Below are positions 45,265 through 54,735 of a DNA stretch of 64,000 bases, piece after piece. Source of the stretch: Flagellimonas chongwuensis (GTDB lineage Bacteria > Bacteroidota > Bacteroidia > Flavobacteriales > Flavobacteriaceae); assembly GCF_013376415.1 (NCBI RefSeq), contig NZ_WYET01000004.1, positions 372,001 to 436,000 of the forward strand, written 5' to 3'. The notes under the pieces were generated by a model that saw only the letters and a list, made by a program, of their open reading frames with translations, did no database searches and was not told where the DNA came from. Made by a program: the position numbers and the translations under genes. Each line of letters begins with the position of its first letter. The stretch's first letter is position 1.

Positions 45265-45993
45265 ATGGAAGAGGTAAAACCTGGTTTAGTAGTGGGCAAA
45301 ATCTATCTGATTCCCACAACTTTAGGAGACAATGCTCCTTTAGAAGTTCTGCCCATTTCGGTAAAAGGGACCATAGAACGTATTGACCACTATATTGTGG
45401 AAAACGAGAAAACGGCCAGACGTTTTATAAAACGGGTAAGCCCGAGCAAATCTCAACCGGACCTTCATTTACAATCGTTGAACAAATACACCAACCCTGA
45501 GGAAATTCCCGGTTTTTTGGATCCCTGTATCCATGGTCATGATATTGGTATTTTGTCCGAAGCTGGGTGTCCGGGCATCGCCGACCCAGGAGCCGATGTA
45601 GTTCGTGTAGCACATCAAAAAAGAATACAAGTGGTACCGTTGGTGGGCCCTTCCTCTATTTTGATGGCCATGATGAGCAGCGGTATGAACGGTCAGAACT
45701 TTGCTTTTAATGGGTATTTGCCCATCGACAATGCAGAGCGCAAAAAAATGGTAAAGAGCTTGGAACGATTATCCAAGGATAAGGGACAGTCCCAAATTTT
45801 TATGGAAACGCCTTACCGTAACAATAAATTGGTGAAGGAACTTGTAAAAACTTTACAGAAGTCTACCCGACTCTGCATTGCGTGCGATATTACGTTGCCG
45901 ACAGAGTTTATCTCCACTAAAAGTGCCCATGAATGGAGCGAAATTGAGATAGACTTGGACAAAAGGCCAACAATCTATATAATCCAAGCATAA
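45265..45993 (+). CDS. SAM-dependent tetrapyrrole-methylase-fold methyltransferase (RsmI-like)
   Basis: The 242-residue protein matches the RsmI/tetrapyrrole methylase fold: GKIYLIPTTLGDN at the N-terminus, DIGILSEAGCPGIADPGADVVRVAH (the RsmI-type SAM site) and VPLVGPSSILMAMMSSGMNGQNFAFNGYLP. RsmI itself methylates C1402 of 16S rRNA, but this is a shorter variant, so I do not name it RsmI. It ends the dnaA-linked run, before a bidirectional terminator. Confidence 0.88.
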   Translation: MEEVKPGLVVGKIYLIPTTLGDNAPLEVLPISVKGTIERIDHYIVENEKTARRFIKRVSPSKSQPDLHLQSLNKYTNPEEIPGFLDPCIHGHDIGILSEAGCPGIADPGADVVRVAHQKRIQVVPLVGPSSILMAMMSSGMNGQNFAFNGYLPIDNAERKKMVKSLERLSKDKGQSQIFMETPYRNNKLVKELVKTLQKSTRLCIACDITLPTEFISTKSAHEWSEIEIDLDKRPTIYIIQA

Positions 45994-46022
45994 AAAAAGC
46001 CCCGGATTTCGGGGCTTTTTTT
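45992..46022. terminator. Bidirectional terminator
   Basis: A 13-bp perfect stem (AAAAAAAGCCCCG with CGGGGCTTTTTTT) around a 5-nt loop. It ends the methyltransferase gene and, from the other strand, the lysozyme-like gene. Confidence 0.93.
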
Positions 46023-46043
46023 AATTTAACTCATCTGTACCAA

Positions 46044-46688
46044 TTAGACTTTTGCATTTTTTTGCTGTTTGATATTTGAAATATCATAACCCGCAAATTT
46101 TTTCATGTAATACGAGATGCTACTTCCGTACGCATCGGTTACATCATTTTGTCCATAAGATCGTAGATATTTTTTGACGTTGCCTGCTCCAGCCAAATGG
46201 GCCGCGGCCAAAATACCGGATTCAGTTACTTTGATACCTCCAATGGTTTTCCCGTTGAAGCGCTTGATATCCCTTCTCAAAATCCACTTATTACGGGCAA
46301 TATTGGCCACAAAGGCTTTTTCCTGAAGTTTTGGGTTGTCCAAAAATTCATCCATGTCGTAAACTCCCATCAAATTTAATGTGCTGCTACCAAACTGGTA
46401 CTTGCCCAAATAACCTAATGTGTTCACTCTTTGATATTTACCCTGAGATTCTTTAAAAGCAAGTGCTTCCTTAAAGCCATTATAGGCTTTTCCCAGAAAA
46501 GGAGGGGTTACCTCGTCCTCGTCAAGAAGTTCAATGGAATCTTGCGGTGCAAAGATTTCCAAATTGGCCGTTACCTTCAATGAATCGGGAATTTCAACAG
46601 TCTCCTTTTTCATTACGGTATAGGAACCAAAACTTGTCAAAACTACGATCATGGCAAGATGTAGAATAAAACCTATCCATCTTTTCAT
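46044..46688 (-). CDS. Lysozyme/transglycosylase-like exported protein
   Basis: The 214-residue protein has a signal or membrane anchor (MKRWIGFILHLAMIVVLTSFGSYTV) and, from about residue 70, a lysozyme-like segment (FKEALAFKESQGKYQRVNTLGYLGKYQFGSSTLNLMG) with the likely catalytic glutamate in FKESQG. Related flavobacterial proteins are labelled peptidoglycan-binding, so cell wall cleavage is likely but unproven. The ATG at 46688 is preferred. A -7 box is at 46745-46752. Confidence 0.78.
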   Translation of the reverse strand: MKRWIGFILHLAMIVVLTSFGSYTVMKKETVEIPDSLKVTANLEIFAPQDSIELLDEDEVTPPFLGKAYNGFKEALAFKESQGKYQRVNTLGYLGKYQFGSSTLNLMGVYDMDEFLDNPKLQEKAFVANIARNKWILRRDIKRFNGKTIGGIKVTESGILAAAHLAGAGNVKKYLRSYGQNDVTDAYGSSISYYMKKFAGYDISNIKQQKNAKV

Positions 46689-46744
46689 AATGTTCATATT
46701 TGTGATCTCGATACTATATACGTATCAAAAATCAATTTGGCCGG

Positions 46745-46752
46745 CAAATATA
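46745..46752 (-). promoter_or_regulatory. -7 box (TATATTTG) of the lysozyme-like gene
   Basis: Exact TAnnTTTG on the minus strand, 56 nt before the ATG. Confidence 0.5.
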
Positions 46753-46848
46753 GATGGAGATAAGCTAAAGGGCACCCTAAAGCTCATAAAGATTTCTTAA
46801 ATCAGCCTTAAAATACGTTAAAGAGATGAAAATCAACGATAAAGAACC

Positions 46849-47892
46849 TTATCTCAAAACTTTTTGTTGATTCAACCATCGGGTGTACTGTACCTTATTC
46901 CGGTTGTGTTGCGCCAAAGATTTGGCGAACATGTGGTAGCCAAAGTTGTAAACATCGGCCACAAAATAGAGATAATCGTGTTTTTCGGGGTTCAAAACCG
47001 CATCTATGGAAGTAATGTCTGGCATGGTTATAGGCCCAGGAGGAACGCCCGCATATTTATAGGTATTATAGGGTGAATCCATTTCCAAATCACGGAAAAG
47101 TACCCGTTTTATAATGGTATCGTAATTGCCCGTTTCCTTTTTAATGGCATAAATAACCGTTGGGTCTGCCTGCAATAGCATTCCCCTTCTGATTCTGTTC
47201 AAGTATACTCCTGCAACCCGAGGGCGCTCATCCACTTTAGCGGTTTCCTTTTGAACTATGGCCGCTAAAGCGGTAACCTGGTTGGGAGTCAATCCAAGGT
47301 TTTTTGCTTTTTGCAAACGGTCACTGTTCCAAAAGCGTTCGTATTCCGTCCGCATTCTATCCCTAAAACTTGTTGCGTCAGTATTCCAGAAAAACTCATA
47401 GGTATTTGGAATGTACATCGCCAGTTTGGTATCCTCATCAAACTTTGTTTCCTTCAAAAAGTTAGGGTCATTGAATGTTTGAAGCAATTCTAAACTATCG
47501 GCTTCTATCTGCTCAGAAACTCTTCCGGCCAGCAACGCCAGCGATTCTTGATTATTAAATGATACTTGAACGGGCAAATTGGCGCTACGAAGGGTGTTGA
47601 TAATCTCGTTGTTATTCATTCCCTTTTTGAGAGCATACTTCCCTGCCTTGATATTGGTGATATACCCTTTACGCTTGGCCACAGCTTCAAAAGTGGATAA
47701 ATCCTGCAACAAAGGTTCCAATGAAGCTTTTACATCATTGAACGATGCATCCGTTTCAATATAAACAAAGGCTTCATCATTATTGAACTGTGTATTGGGA
47801 CTAAAAATGGCACTGTAAATTTGATAAGCAATAAAACCGCAGATCAACAATCCGAGGACGGCCGTTGCCCAAAGTACTTTCTTAAGATTCAT
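46849..47892 (-). CDS. mltG: Endolytic murein transglycosylase MltG
   Basis: MltG cuts nascent glycan strands in the membrane and helps set their length. The 347-residue protein has one N-terminal membrane helix (VLWATAVLGLLICGFIAYQIY), a LysM-like region, and the YceG domain with the catalytic glutamate in AAIVQKETAKVDERPRVAGVYLNRI and NTYKYAGVPPGPITMP. Its start overlaps the GNAT gene end by 11 nt. It is the last gene of the dapF transcript. Confidence 0.95.
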   Translation of the reverse strand: MNLKKVLWATAVLGLLICGFIAYQIYSAIFSPNTQFNNDEAFVYIETDASFNDVKASLEPLLQDLSTFEAVAKRKGYITNIKAGKYALKKGMNNNEIINTLRSANLPVQVSFNNQESLALLAGRVSEQIEADSLELLQTFNDPNFLKETKFDEDTKLAMYIPNTYEFFWNTDATSFRDRMRTEYERFWNSDRLQKAKNLGLTPNQVTALAAIVQKETAKVDERPRVAGVYLNRIRRGMLLQADPTVIYAIKKETGNYDTIIKRVLFRDLEMDSPYNTYKYAGVPPGPITMPDITSIDAVLNPEKHDYLYFVADVYNFGYHMFAKSLAQHNRNKVQYTRWLNQQKVLR

Positions 47893-48415
47893 TTGTATTG
47901 ATCTTTTGATACATTATTTCGTTCTTGAACCCTTGATTGGTTCTTATCCATTCCTTTTTAACGCCGATTTCTTCGAACCCCATTTTTTGAAACAAATGGA
48001 TACTCGCCTCATTATCCTCCAAAATATTGGCGTAGAGTTGATGCATGTCAAAAGCTGAAAATGCATAATCGCACAAAAGCGACAAGGCTTCTGCGCCAGC
48101 ACCTCTGTTTCTATCACCGGGCTCTACAATTATAATTCCGATTCCCGCCCGTCTGTGTTTAGGATCAAAATCGAACAAATCGATAAGCCCTATACATTCA
48201 TCTTGCTTATTGCTTATACATAATCGCAATTGCTTCACATCGTAAATATCCCTGTGGGCATTGTCCAGATACAATTGAAGCACCGTTTTGGAATAAGGTT
48301 TTAGCGTGCCGCTTACCTCCCAGACCGATGTATCGTTTTCCAATTTGTACAGAAAATCGAGGTCAGTGGGCTCCAATGCCCGTAAATAGACTTGTTTTCC
48401 CTTTAGATTGAGCAT
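47882..48415 (-). CDS. GNAT family N-acetyltransferase (RimJ/RimL-like)
   Basis: The 177-residue protein matches the RimJ/RimL-type GNAT fold: VYLRALEPTDLDFLYKLEND at the N-terminus, GIGIIIVEPGDRNRGAGAEALSLLCDYAF (acetyl-CoA site) and QKMGFEEIGVKKEWI at the end. Substrates of this group include N-termini of ribosomal proteins and small molecules; here unknown. It sits between dapF (13-nt overlap) and mltG (11-nt overlap), an arrangement I recall from other flavobacteria. Confidence 0.9.
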   Translation of the reverse strand: MLNLKGKQVYLRALEPTDLDFLYKLENDTSVWEVSGTLKPYSKTVLQLYLDNAHRDIYDVKQLRLCISNKQDECIGLIDLFDFDPKHRRAGIGIIIVEPGDRNRGAGAEALSLLCDYAFSAFDMHQLYANILEDNEASIHLFQKMGFEEIGVKKEWIRTNQGFKNEIMYQKINTNES

Positions 48416-49185
48416 TCGATGGTTCCTTTAAACACTTGTATGGCGGGGCCTTTTAAAAAGATATTGCTGTACTTCCCATCCTTCTTCTCAAAAGAAATGG
48501 TCAAATCGCCTCCAATGGTATGGATATGGACTTCGTTGGCTGCAGTTTTACCTGATTCGTGCATGGCCAAGGCCACGGCCGTTACCCCTGTACCACATGA
48601 GAAGGTCTCTCCTTCCACTCCTCTCTCGTAGGTTCGTACATCAAAAGCATTGTCGCTGGTCTGTTCCACAAAATTGATGTTGCTCCCGGACTCACCATAA
48701 ATTCCATAACGGAGTTTCTTCCCTTCTTTTTGTACATCGAACTTTTCCAGCTCTTTTACCAATTGTACGTGGTGCGGGGAGCCGGTATCCAAAAAACTAT
48801 GGTTTTGTTTCTCGTGAATCTTATCCACATCAATCATTTTTAAATTGACGATGTCACCTTCCACGGTAGCTTCATGAAGCCCATCTACTGCATTAAAAGT
48901 GGTCTTTCTTTCTATAACTCCCAAATAATGGGCAAACGCTACCAAGCAGCGGCCTCCATTACCGCACATAGTGCTTTCGGCTCCATCTGCGTTATAGTAA
49001 ACCATCTTAAAATCAGACACATTGTCATTTTCGAGCAGAATCAAACCGTCCGCTCCAATGCCAAATCTTCGGTCACAAAGCTCCGCTACAAGTTTGGTAT
49101 TGTTTTTGGGAAATATATCCTGACGATTGTCAATAATTACAAAATCGTTTCCCGTTCCTTGATATTTAAAAAACTGTAGTTCCAT
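48403..49185 (-). CDS. dapF: Diaminopimelate epimerase
   Basis: DapF converts LL- to meso-diaminopimelate for lysine and cell wall. The 260-residue protein has the two catalytic cysteines in MCGNGGRC and FSCGTGVTAVALA, and starts FFKYQGTGNDFVII as in the family. The ATG at 49185 is preferred to one two codons upstream. A -7 box lies at 49203-49210. Co-transcribed with GNAT and mltG; all three serve the envelope or lysine supply. Confidence 0.96.
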   Translation of the reverse strand: MELQFFKYQGTGNDFVIIDNRQDIFPKNNTKLVAELCDRRFGIGADGLILLENDNVSDFKMVYYNADGAESTMCGNGGRCLVAFAHYLGVIERKTTFNAVDGLHEATVEGDIVNLKMIDVDKIHEKQNHSFLDTGSPHHVQLVKELEKFDVQKEGKKLRYGIYGESGSNINFVEQTSDNAFDVRTYERGVEGETFSCGTGVTAVALAMHESGKTAANEVHIHTIGGDLTISFEKKDGKYSNIFLKGPAIQVFKGTIECSI

Positions 49186-49202
49186 ATGCATCTACAAAGG
49201 AA

Positions 49203-49210
49203 CAAATATA
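49203..49210 (-). promoter_or_regulatory. -7 box (TATATTTG) of dapF
   Basis: Exact TAnnTTTG on the minus strand, 17 nt before the dapF ATG. Confidence 0.55.
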
Positions 49211-49280
49211 TGGGATTCTTTAAGGTTTTTTTTGTAGTTAAAACAGCGTTAAACCGACCTAACCAAAAATTGAAAACTTT

Positions 49281-49288
49281 TAATTTTG
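49281..49288 (+). promoter_or_regulatory. -7 box (TAATTTTG) of the HtrA gene
   Basis: Exact TAnnTTTG, 31 nt before the ATG at 49320. Confidence 0.5.
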
Positions 49289-49319
49289 ATAAAGCTTAAT
49301 GTTAAATTGTTAATGAATT

Positions 49320-50720
49320 ATGAAGAAAATAGCTAGTTTATTCCTTGTTTCCGTATTTGCGGGAGCAATTACACTGGGAGCTTACAAATTATTTTTCGAG
49401 AAAGAAAGCTATAAATGGGTCACTGCGCAGGAGGAAACACCTTTTGTGACCACGAGCAATCTGGATACATCGGCGAAAGGAGCTGGAATCAACGAGGTTG
49501 ATTTTACCTCTGCTGCCGAAAAAACGGTAAATTCCGTGGTACACGTTAAAAATATGACCCTAAGTAAAAGTGGTCCTTCAAGCATTGCCGAATTCTTTTA
49601 TGGTTATGAACGTAAATCAACCCCACAGTTGGGTACCGGTTCTGGAGTAATCATTTCTCCTGATGGCTACATTGTGACCAATAATCACGTAATAGCCAAC
49701 TCGAGCCAATTGGAAGTTGTCCTGAACAACAATAAATCCTATGAAGCGGAAGTAATCGGAACCGATGCAGACTCTGACATTGCCCTTTTAAAAATAGATG
49801 CCGAAGATGCATTGCCCTACTTGGCTTTCGGAGATTCCGACAATGCTAAAATTGGGGAGTGGGTACTTGCCGTTGGTAACCCCTTTAACCTGACCTCTAC
49901 CGTAACAGCGGGTATCGTAAGTGCCAAGGCTAGATCGCTTTCCCCAAATGGTGCTCAATCTTTTATACAGACTGATGCAGCCGTTAACCCCGGAAACAGT
50001 GGTGGGGCTTTGGTGAACACCAATGGCGACCTTATTGGTATCAACACGGCAATCACTTCCCAGACAGGTTCCTATATTGGGTATGCCTTTGCGGTTCCGA
50101 GTAATATTGCCAAAAAGGTTGTAGAGGATATTATGGAGTTCGGCAATGTCCAAAAAGGACTTTTGGGAATTTCCGCTTTAAATGCAAGATCTCCATTGGC
50201 TATTGAGAAAGGGATTGATGAACTAGAAGGTGTTTATGTTGAAGGCGTGGAAGAGGATTCTGGTGCTGATGAAGCCGGTTTAATGCAAGGTGACATTATT
50301 AAAAAAGTGGACAACGTCAGTATTGGCAAATTCTCAGAACTTACAGGATACCTTTCCGCCAAAAGACCAGGTGATGTGGTTAAAGTTACATTGGATCGAG
50401 GTGGAGAAAGTTTAGTGAGAAACGTCACGTTAAAAAAACAAAACAGCGTTATTCTTCCTGCGACTTCTTTTAAGGTAAAAAACTTGACCAAAGAAGACAA
50501 AAAGAAATTTGGCGTATCCAAAGGTGTTAAGATTATTGATGTTCCCCAAGGCTACTCTAGATATGGTTTGACCAACAAGGTTATTATTGAATTGGATGGT
50601 GAACCCATCGAGAATATTGATGATGCAAAAGAACAATTTGGCCAAATATCAAGATATGGACGAACCAGTTTCACCATGATCAATGAAGACGGTGAAAAAG
50701 AACACATGATACTTCAGTAA
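49320..50720 (+). CDS. HtrA/DegP-type periplasmic serine protease with PDZ domains
   Basis: The 466-residue protein has a signal anchor (residues 1-22) and a trypsin-like domain with H (NNHVIAN), D (DSDIALLKID) and S (NPGNSGGAL) in order. Two PDZ domains follow, the first with GVYVEGVEEDSGADEAGLMQGDIIKKVD. It degrades or refolds misfolded envelope proteins under stress. Length fits DegP/DegQ. It has its own promoter box and terminator, so it is monocistronic. Confidence 0.95.
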   Translation: MKKIASLFLVSVFAGAITLGAYKLFFEKESYKWVTAQEETPFVTTSNLDTSAKGAGINEVDFTSAAEKTVNSVVHVKNMTLSKSGPSSIAEFFYGYERKSTPQLGTGSGVIISPDGYIVTNNHVIANSSQLEVVLNNNKSYEAEVIGTDADSDIALLKIDAEDALPYLAFGDSDNAKIGEWVLAVGNPFNLTSTVTAGIVSAKARSLSPNGAQSFIQTDAAVNPGNSGGALVNTNGDLIGINTAITSQTGSYIGYAFAVPSNIAKKVVEDIMEFGNVQKGLLGISALNARSPLAIEKGIDELEGVYVEGVEEDSGADEAGLMQGDIIKKVDNVSIGKFSELTGYLSAKRPGDVVKVTLDRGGESLVRNVTLKKQNSVILPATSFKVKNLTKEDKKKFGVSKGVKIIDVPQGYSRYGLTNKVIIELDGEPIENIDDAKEQFGQISRYGRTSFTMINEDGEKEHMILQ

Positions 50721-50740
50721 AAAGTGCTAAAAAAACACTT

Positions 50741-50772
50741 AAAAGCGTCTTGAAAAGGACGCTTTTTTTTAT
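50741..50772 (+). terminator. Rho-independent terminator of the HtrA gene
   Basis: AAAAGCGTC (50741-50749) pairs with GACGCTTTT (50758-50766), followed by a T-tract. Confidence 0.9.
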
Positions 50773-50850
50773 ATCCAATATGTTTTACGAAAACGTTTGA
50801 AATATATAATTTAGCCAAGAAATTAATGATCACAACCGCAACCATCATCC

Positions 50851-52299
50851 ATGAACGACAATTTATCTTACGAAAAAGAACTTGCCTTTCAGGCAGATAG
50901 ACGTAAAGCCACTACAGAATTTATAAAAATCATAAGCGACCTTTGGTACGATAAGGCCATTGAGGTGGTTCTCTTCAAAAATCAAATTATAGACAAGAAC
51001 GTGAGCGACATCATCAACCTGCACGAATATGCGGGTGAGTTTGTCCAAAAACCTATGTCCATTTTTGATTCTGTGGAAATCTTACGGGCCATTAACGACC
51101 TTAACCTCCCTCCGGCCAAACTCGATATTGGCAAGCTGACCTACGAATACAATTCCAACCAAAACGCCCATTTAAATGTAAAGGCCTTTGTGATTGACAA
51201 ACTTAAAGGCGCTCAAACCTCCAAAGCCATTGAACCAAAAGATGTGGTACTCTATGGATTTGGACGTATAGGCCGTTTGGTAGCACGTGAGCTTATGGCC
51301 AAAACAGGCAGGGGCAGTCAATTACGGTTACGTGCCATCGTAGTCCGGGGTGAGATGAACAGGGAAGTTCTGGAAAAAAGAGCAGCCCTTCTTAAAACCG
51401 ATTCGGTTCACGGACCATTTACCGGAACGGTGGATGTGGATGTGGAAAAACAAGCACTCATCATTAATGGTACCACGGTGAAAATCATCAACGCCAATCA
51501 ACCTGAAGATATCGATTATACCAAATATGGCATTGCAGATGCTTTGATTATAGATAATACAGGAGCCTTTAGGGATAACAAAGAATTGGCTAGACATCTA
51601 AAATCCAAAGGTGCCAGCAAGGTGTTGTTGACCGCTCCCGGAAAAGAGGTCCCCAATATCGTCCACGGTGTAAACCACAAAGATTTTGACCCGGACAAGA
51701 CAAAAATATACTCTGCCGCCTCTTGTACTACGAACGCAATTACCCCTATCCTAAAGGTAATCGAGGATTCTTTGGGCATAAAAAAAGGGCATTTGGAAAC
51801 CATACACGCCTATACCAATGACCAAAATCTGGTGGACAATATGCACAATAAATACCGTCGCGGCCGTGCAGCAGCGCTTAATATGGTAATTACGGAAACG
51901 GGCGCGGGTTCTGCGGTCGCAAAAGCACTACCATCCCTAAAGGGAAAACTGACCTCTAATGCCATACGGGTTCCCGTACCCAATGGGTCACTTGCCATCT
52001 TAAACTTAGAGGTCAAAAACAAAACCTCAAAAGAGGGCATTGATACCATCATAAAAAAATATGCGTTGGAAGGTGATTTGGTGGAGCAGATAAAGTATGC
52101 GCTGAGCAACGAATTGGTATCTTCGGATATTGTGGGGACAACGGCGCCATCAATTTATGACAGCAAGGCCACAATTGTTGCTTCCGGCGGAAAAAATGTG
52201 GTATTGTATATTTGGTACGATAACGAGTATGGTTATTCGCATCAAGTTGTACGATTGGCAAAATATATCGCAAAAGTTAGGCGTTATACGTATTATTAA
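50851..52299 (+). CDS. gap: Glyceraldehyde-3-phosphate dehydrogenase with N-terminal extension
   Basis: The catalytic part (from about residue 130) has the NAD site YGFGRIGRLVARELM, the catalytic cysteine in SAASCTTNAITP, TIHAYTNDQNLVD and the C-terminal WYDNEYGYSHQVVRLAKYI. It oxidises glyceraldehyde-3-phosphate in glycolysis or gluconeogenesis. At 482 residues it is about 145 longer than a typical GAPDH. The first 125 residues are a helical domain with no motif I know. I recall such long forms as a second GAPDH in Bacteroidota. It stands alone. Confidence 0.93.
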   Translation: MNDNLSYEKELAFQADRRKATTEFIKIISDLWYDKAIEVVLFKNQIIDKNVSDIINLHEYAGEFVQKPMSIFDSVEILRAINDLNLPPAKLDIGKLTYEYNSNQNAHLNVKAFVIDKLKGAQTSKAIEPKDVVLYGFGRIGRLVARELMAKTGRGSQLRLRAIVVRGEMNREVLEKRAALLKTDSVHGPFTGTVDVDVEKQALIINGTTVKIINANQPEDIDYTKYGIADALIIDNTGAFRDNKELARHLKSKGASKVLLTAPGKEVPNIVHGVNHKDFDPDKTKIYSAASCTTNAITPILKVIEDSLGIKKGHLETIHAYTNDQNLVDNMHNKYRRGRAAALNMVITETGAGSAVAKALPSLKGKLTSNAIRVPVPNGSLAILNLEVKNKTSKEGIDTIIKKYALEGDLVEQIKYALSNELVSSDIVGTTAPSIYDSKATIVASGGKNVVLYIWYDNEYGYSHQVVRLAKYIAKVRRYTYY

Positions 52300-52406
52300 C
52301 GGGGCACGAATTGTTCTTTGAACTGATTTTCTTTTTTTAAATTAGGTATATTGATGTAATTTCGCCTCACCCTTAATCTAAATTTAATACGAGAACATTA
52401 TTGAAC

Positions 52407-53012
52407 ATGAAGCATTTACGCATTTTATTTGCCTTAGCCTTACTAATTCCTGCCCTATCCGTCCATGCACAGGAAGATGAATCAACCGAAGAAACTGATA
52501 ACACCCTTAGGGGGCAGTTTGAAGAATTGGAACGTAAGTCGGGCAATTATCGGGCCAATGGTATCCAATATGAGGTGGTCAAGATAACCGACCTATACAA
52601 AACGAAAGATAACGTTTTTGATTCCATCGATACAGCGAATAAGACCATCAAGGACTTATCTGCGACCATCACGGCCAATGATGCCGAAATAGAAAGCTTA
52701 AATGGCAAACTGCAAGAAACGACCAATAAATTGAACAGTGTTACCGAGGAAAAAGACAGTATTTCTTTCTTCGGTATACTTATCAGCAAAGGAACCTACA
52801 ACTTTATATTGTGGTCCATTATTTTTGGACTGTTGTTGCTCCTTTTGTTCTTTATATATCGATTTAGAAATAGCAACTTTTTGACACAGCAGGCCAAGTC
52901 TGCACTTGCCGAGTTGGAGGAGGAGTATCAAAACCACAGGAGAAGAGCTCTTGAACGCGAGCAGAAAATAAGTAGACAGTTACAGGACGAACTGAACAAG
53001 CAGAAAAAATAA
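52407..53012 (+). CDS. Exported coiled-coil protein with one membrane helix (function unknown)
   Basis: The 201-residue protein has a signal peptide (MKHLRILFALALLIPALSVHAQ), a helical coiled-coil region (about residues 70-120), one membrane helix (about 132-155, FILWSIIFGLLLLLLFFIYRF) and a charged cytoplasmic coiled-coil tail. I start at the ATG at 52407; a TTG two codons upstream is possible. Flavobacterial homologues of this layout are annotated only as hypothetical. The topology suggests a membrane scaffold or sensor stalk (inference). Confidence 0.75.
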   Translation: MKHLRILFALALLIPALSVHAQEDESTEETDNTLRGQFEELERKSGNYRANGIQYEVVKITDLYKTKDNVFDSIDTANKTIKDLSATITANDAEIESLNGKLQETTNKLNSVTEEKDSISFFGILISKGTYNFILWSIIFGLLLLLLFFIYRFRNSNFLTQQAKSALAELEEEYQNHRRRALEREQKISRQLQDELNKQKK

Positions 53013-53017
53013 GAATT

Positions 53018-53046
53018 AAGGCTTCCATTCGGGAAGCCTTTCTTTT
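53018..53046 (+). terminator. Rho-independent terminator
   Basis: AAGGCTTCC (53018-53026) pairs with GGAAGCCTT (53032-53040), then TTCTTTTAT-like tract. It closes the coiled-coil gene. Confidence 0.85.
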
Positions 53047-53072
53047 ATATAGCAGTTATTACCAGCATTCAC

Positions 53073-53080
53073 TATTTTTG
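53073..53080 (+). promoter_or_regulatory. -7 box (TATTTTTG) of trmD
   Basis: Exact TAnnTTTG, 28 nt before the ATG at 53109. Confidence 0.55.
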
Positions 53081-53108
53081 CGGCAAACAATACACAACAC
53101 CAATGTCC

Positions 53109-53786
53109 ATGCGGATAGACATTATCACCGTACTTCCCGAACTTCTAAAAAGCCCTTTCGAAGCATCAATACTAAAACGGGCCATAGAAAAGGGTTTGGT
53201 AGAGGTGCACCTTCATAATTTGAGGGATTACACCACCGGAAATTATAAGCAGGTGGACGACTACCAATTTGGTGGTGGAGCCGGAATGGTGATGATGATA
53301 GAACCCATCGATAAATGCATTTCCCAATTAAAAGCGGAAAGGGAATATGACGAAGTCATTTATATGACACCCGATGGCAATACCTTAAATCAGGGAATGG
53401 CCAATGAAATTTCCATGAAAAAGAACATTATTGTACTCTGCGGACATTATAAAGGTGTCGACCAACGGGTAAGGGATATGTTCGTGACCCGTGAAATTTC
53501 CATTGGCGACTATGTGCTTTCTGGTGGTGAACTCGCCGCTGCTATTTTGTGCGATGCGGTAATTCGATTGCTCCCAGGAGTATTGAACGATGAAACCTCT
53601 GCCCTGACCGATACGTTTCAGGACAATCTATTGGCACCGCCCGTGTATACTCGACCTGCGGAATATAAAGGAATGGAAGTTCCAAAAATCCTGTTGAGCG
53701 GCAACTTTCCAAAAATTGAGAAATGGCGGGAGCAACAAGCCTTGGAACGTACTCAAAAAAGAAGACCCGACCTTTTGGAAAAATAA
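53109..53786 (+). CDS. trmD: tRNA (guanine37-N1)-methyltransferase TrmD
   Basis: TrmD methylates G37 of tRNAs and prevents +1 frameshifting. The 225-residue protein starts [13 protein letters not shown], has [10 protein letters not shown] and the knotted SAM site with [15 protein letters not shown], and ends [25 protein letters not shown], all diagnostic. The ATG at 53109 is preferred to one two codons earlier. rplS follows but has its own promoter. Confidence 0.97.
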   Translation: MRIDIITVLPELLKSPFEASILKRAIEKGLVEVHLHNLRDYTTGNYKQVDDYQFGGGAGMVMMIEPIDKCISQLKAEREYDEVIYMTPDGNTLNQGMANEISMKKNIIVLCGHYKGVDQRVRDMFVTREISIGDYVLSGGELAAAILCDAVIRLLPGVLNDETSALTDTFQDNLLAPPVYTRPAEYKGMEVPKILLSGNFPKIEKWREQQALERTQKRRPDLLEK

Positions 53787-53807
53787 ATCAAAAAGGTAAA
53801 AAACAGC

Positions 53808-53837
53808 TTGTAATTTCTAAATAATAGATTACTTTTG
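53808..53837 (+). promoter_or_regulatory. Promoter of rplS (TTG, 19-nt spacer, TACTTTTG)
   Basis: TTG at 53808-53810 and TACTTTTG at 53830-53837 match the -33/-7 consensus of Bacteroidota promoters with the expected 19-nt spacer. The leader is about 65 nt. Confidence 0.7.
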
Positions 53838-53907
53838 CAATCTCAAAATCAACCTCTGACGAAATCCGTGTAAGTTGGTCTTGCAAAAAACATTAAAAAA
53901 CATACAA

Positions 53908-54258
53908 ATGGAATCCTTAATAAAATTTGTTGAAGACGAATTTGTTCCAAAAAAAGAATTTCCAAAATTCTCAGCTGGTGACACCATCACTGTGTATTAC
54001 GAAATCAAGGAAGGTGAAAAAACTCGTACCCAGTTCTTTAAAGGTGTAGTGATACAACGTAGAGGAAGCGGTGCAACAGAAACTTTTACTATCCGCAAAA
54101 TGTCCGGTACTGTAGGTGTGGAAAGAATTTTCCCAGTAAACATGCCAGCTTTGCAAAGAGTTGAAGTAAACAAAAAAGGTAAGGTACGTAGATCCAGAAT
54201 CTTCTACTTTAGAGGTCTTACCGGTAAAAAGGCCCGTATTAAAGAAGTTAAAGGATAA
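53908..54258 (+). CDS. rplS: 50S ribosomal protein L19
   Basis: L19 lies at the interface between the 30S and 50S subunits. The 116-residue protein has FKGVVIQRRGSGATETFTIRKMSGTVGVERIFPV, diagnostic of L19. The ATG at 53908 (MESLIKFVEDEF) matches the family; an upstream in-frame start at 53875 would extend into the leader. A clear terminator follows. Confidence 0.98.
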   Translation: MESLIKFVEDEFVPKKEFPKFSAGDTITVYYEIKEGEKTRTQFFKGVVIQRRGSGATETFTIRKMSGTVGVERIFPVNMPALQRVEVNKKGKVRRSRIFYFRGLTGKKARIKEVKG

Positions 54259-54278
54259 TCAATATCCTATACAACATG

Positions 54279-54307
54279 AAAAGCACCCAAAATGGGTGCT
54301 TTTTTTA
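54279..54307 (+). terminator. Rho-independent terminator of rplS
   Basis: AAAAGCACCC (54279-54288) pairs with GGGTGCTTTT (54294-54303), then T-tract. Confidence 0.92.
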
Positions 54308-54735
54308 TGAACAATTGTTAATAACCTCGGTTCATATTGTGTTGATTTTTAATGGCTTGAAAAATTGCAAAAATTAATTTTCTGTTCTACTTTAGACGAA
54401 GATATGATAGTGATACCATCACGAACATATCGATTTAAAGTTGACGTTCTTTAAAACTGTGGATTCCCTTTTTAATTGGTAACACTACTGATCACAAAAG
54501 GAATTTTGACTTGGGAGGTGCTTTGGCAAAACCCAATGAGAAATAATAGATTTTATGTGCGGATGGAAGAGCAATTTTCCATTTTGATAAAATTTAGGAA
54601 TGTAACAGTATACTTTGCATAATGTAGATTAGTTGAAAAATTAAGAACATTGCAAAGCAAACGTCGAAAGGGCAAAAGATGTAATCAAATAGGTTACAGT
54701 TTTGGTACCACCAAACAAATCTTGAGTCCATTCTG

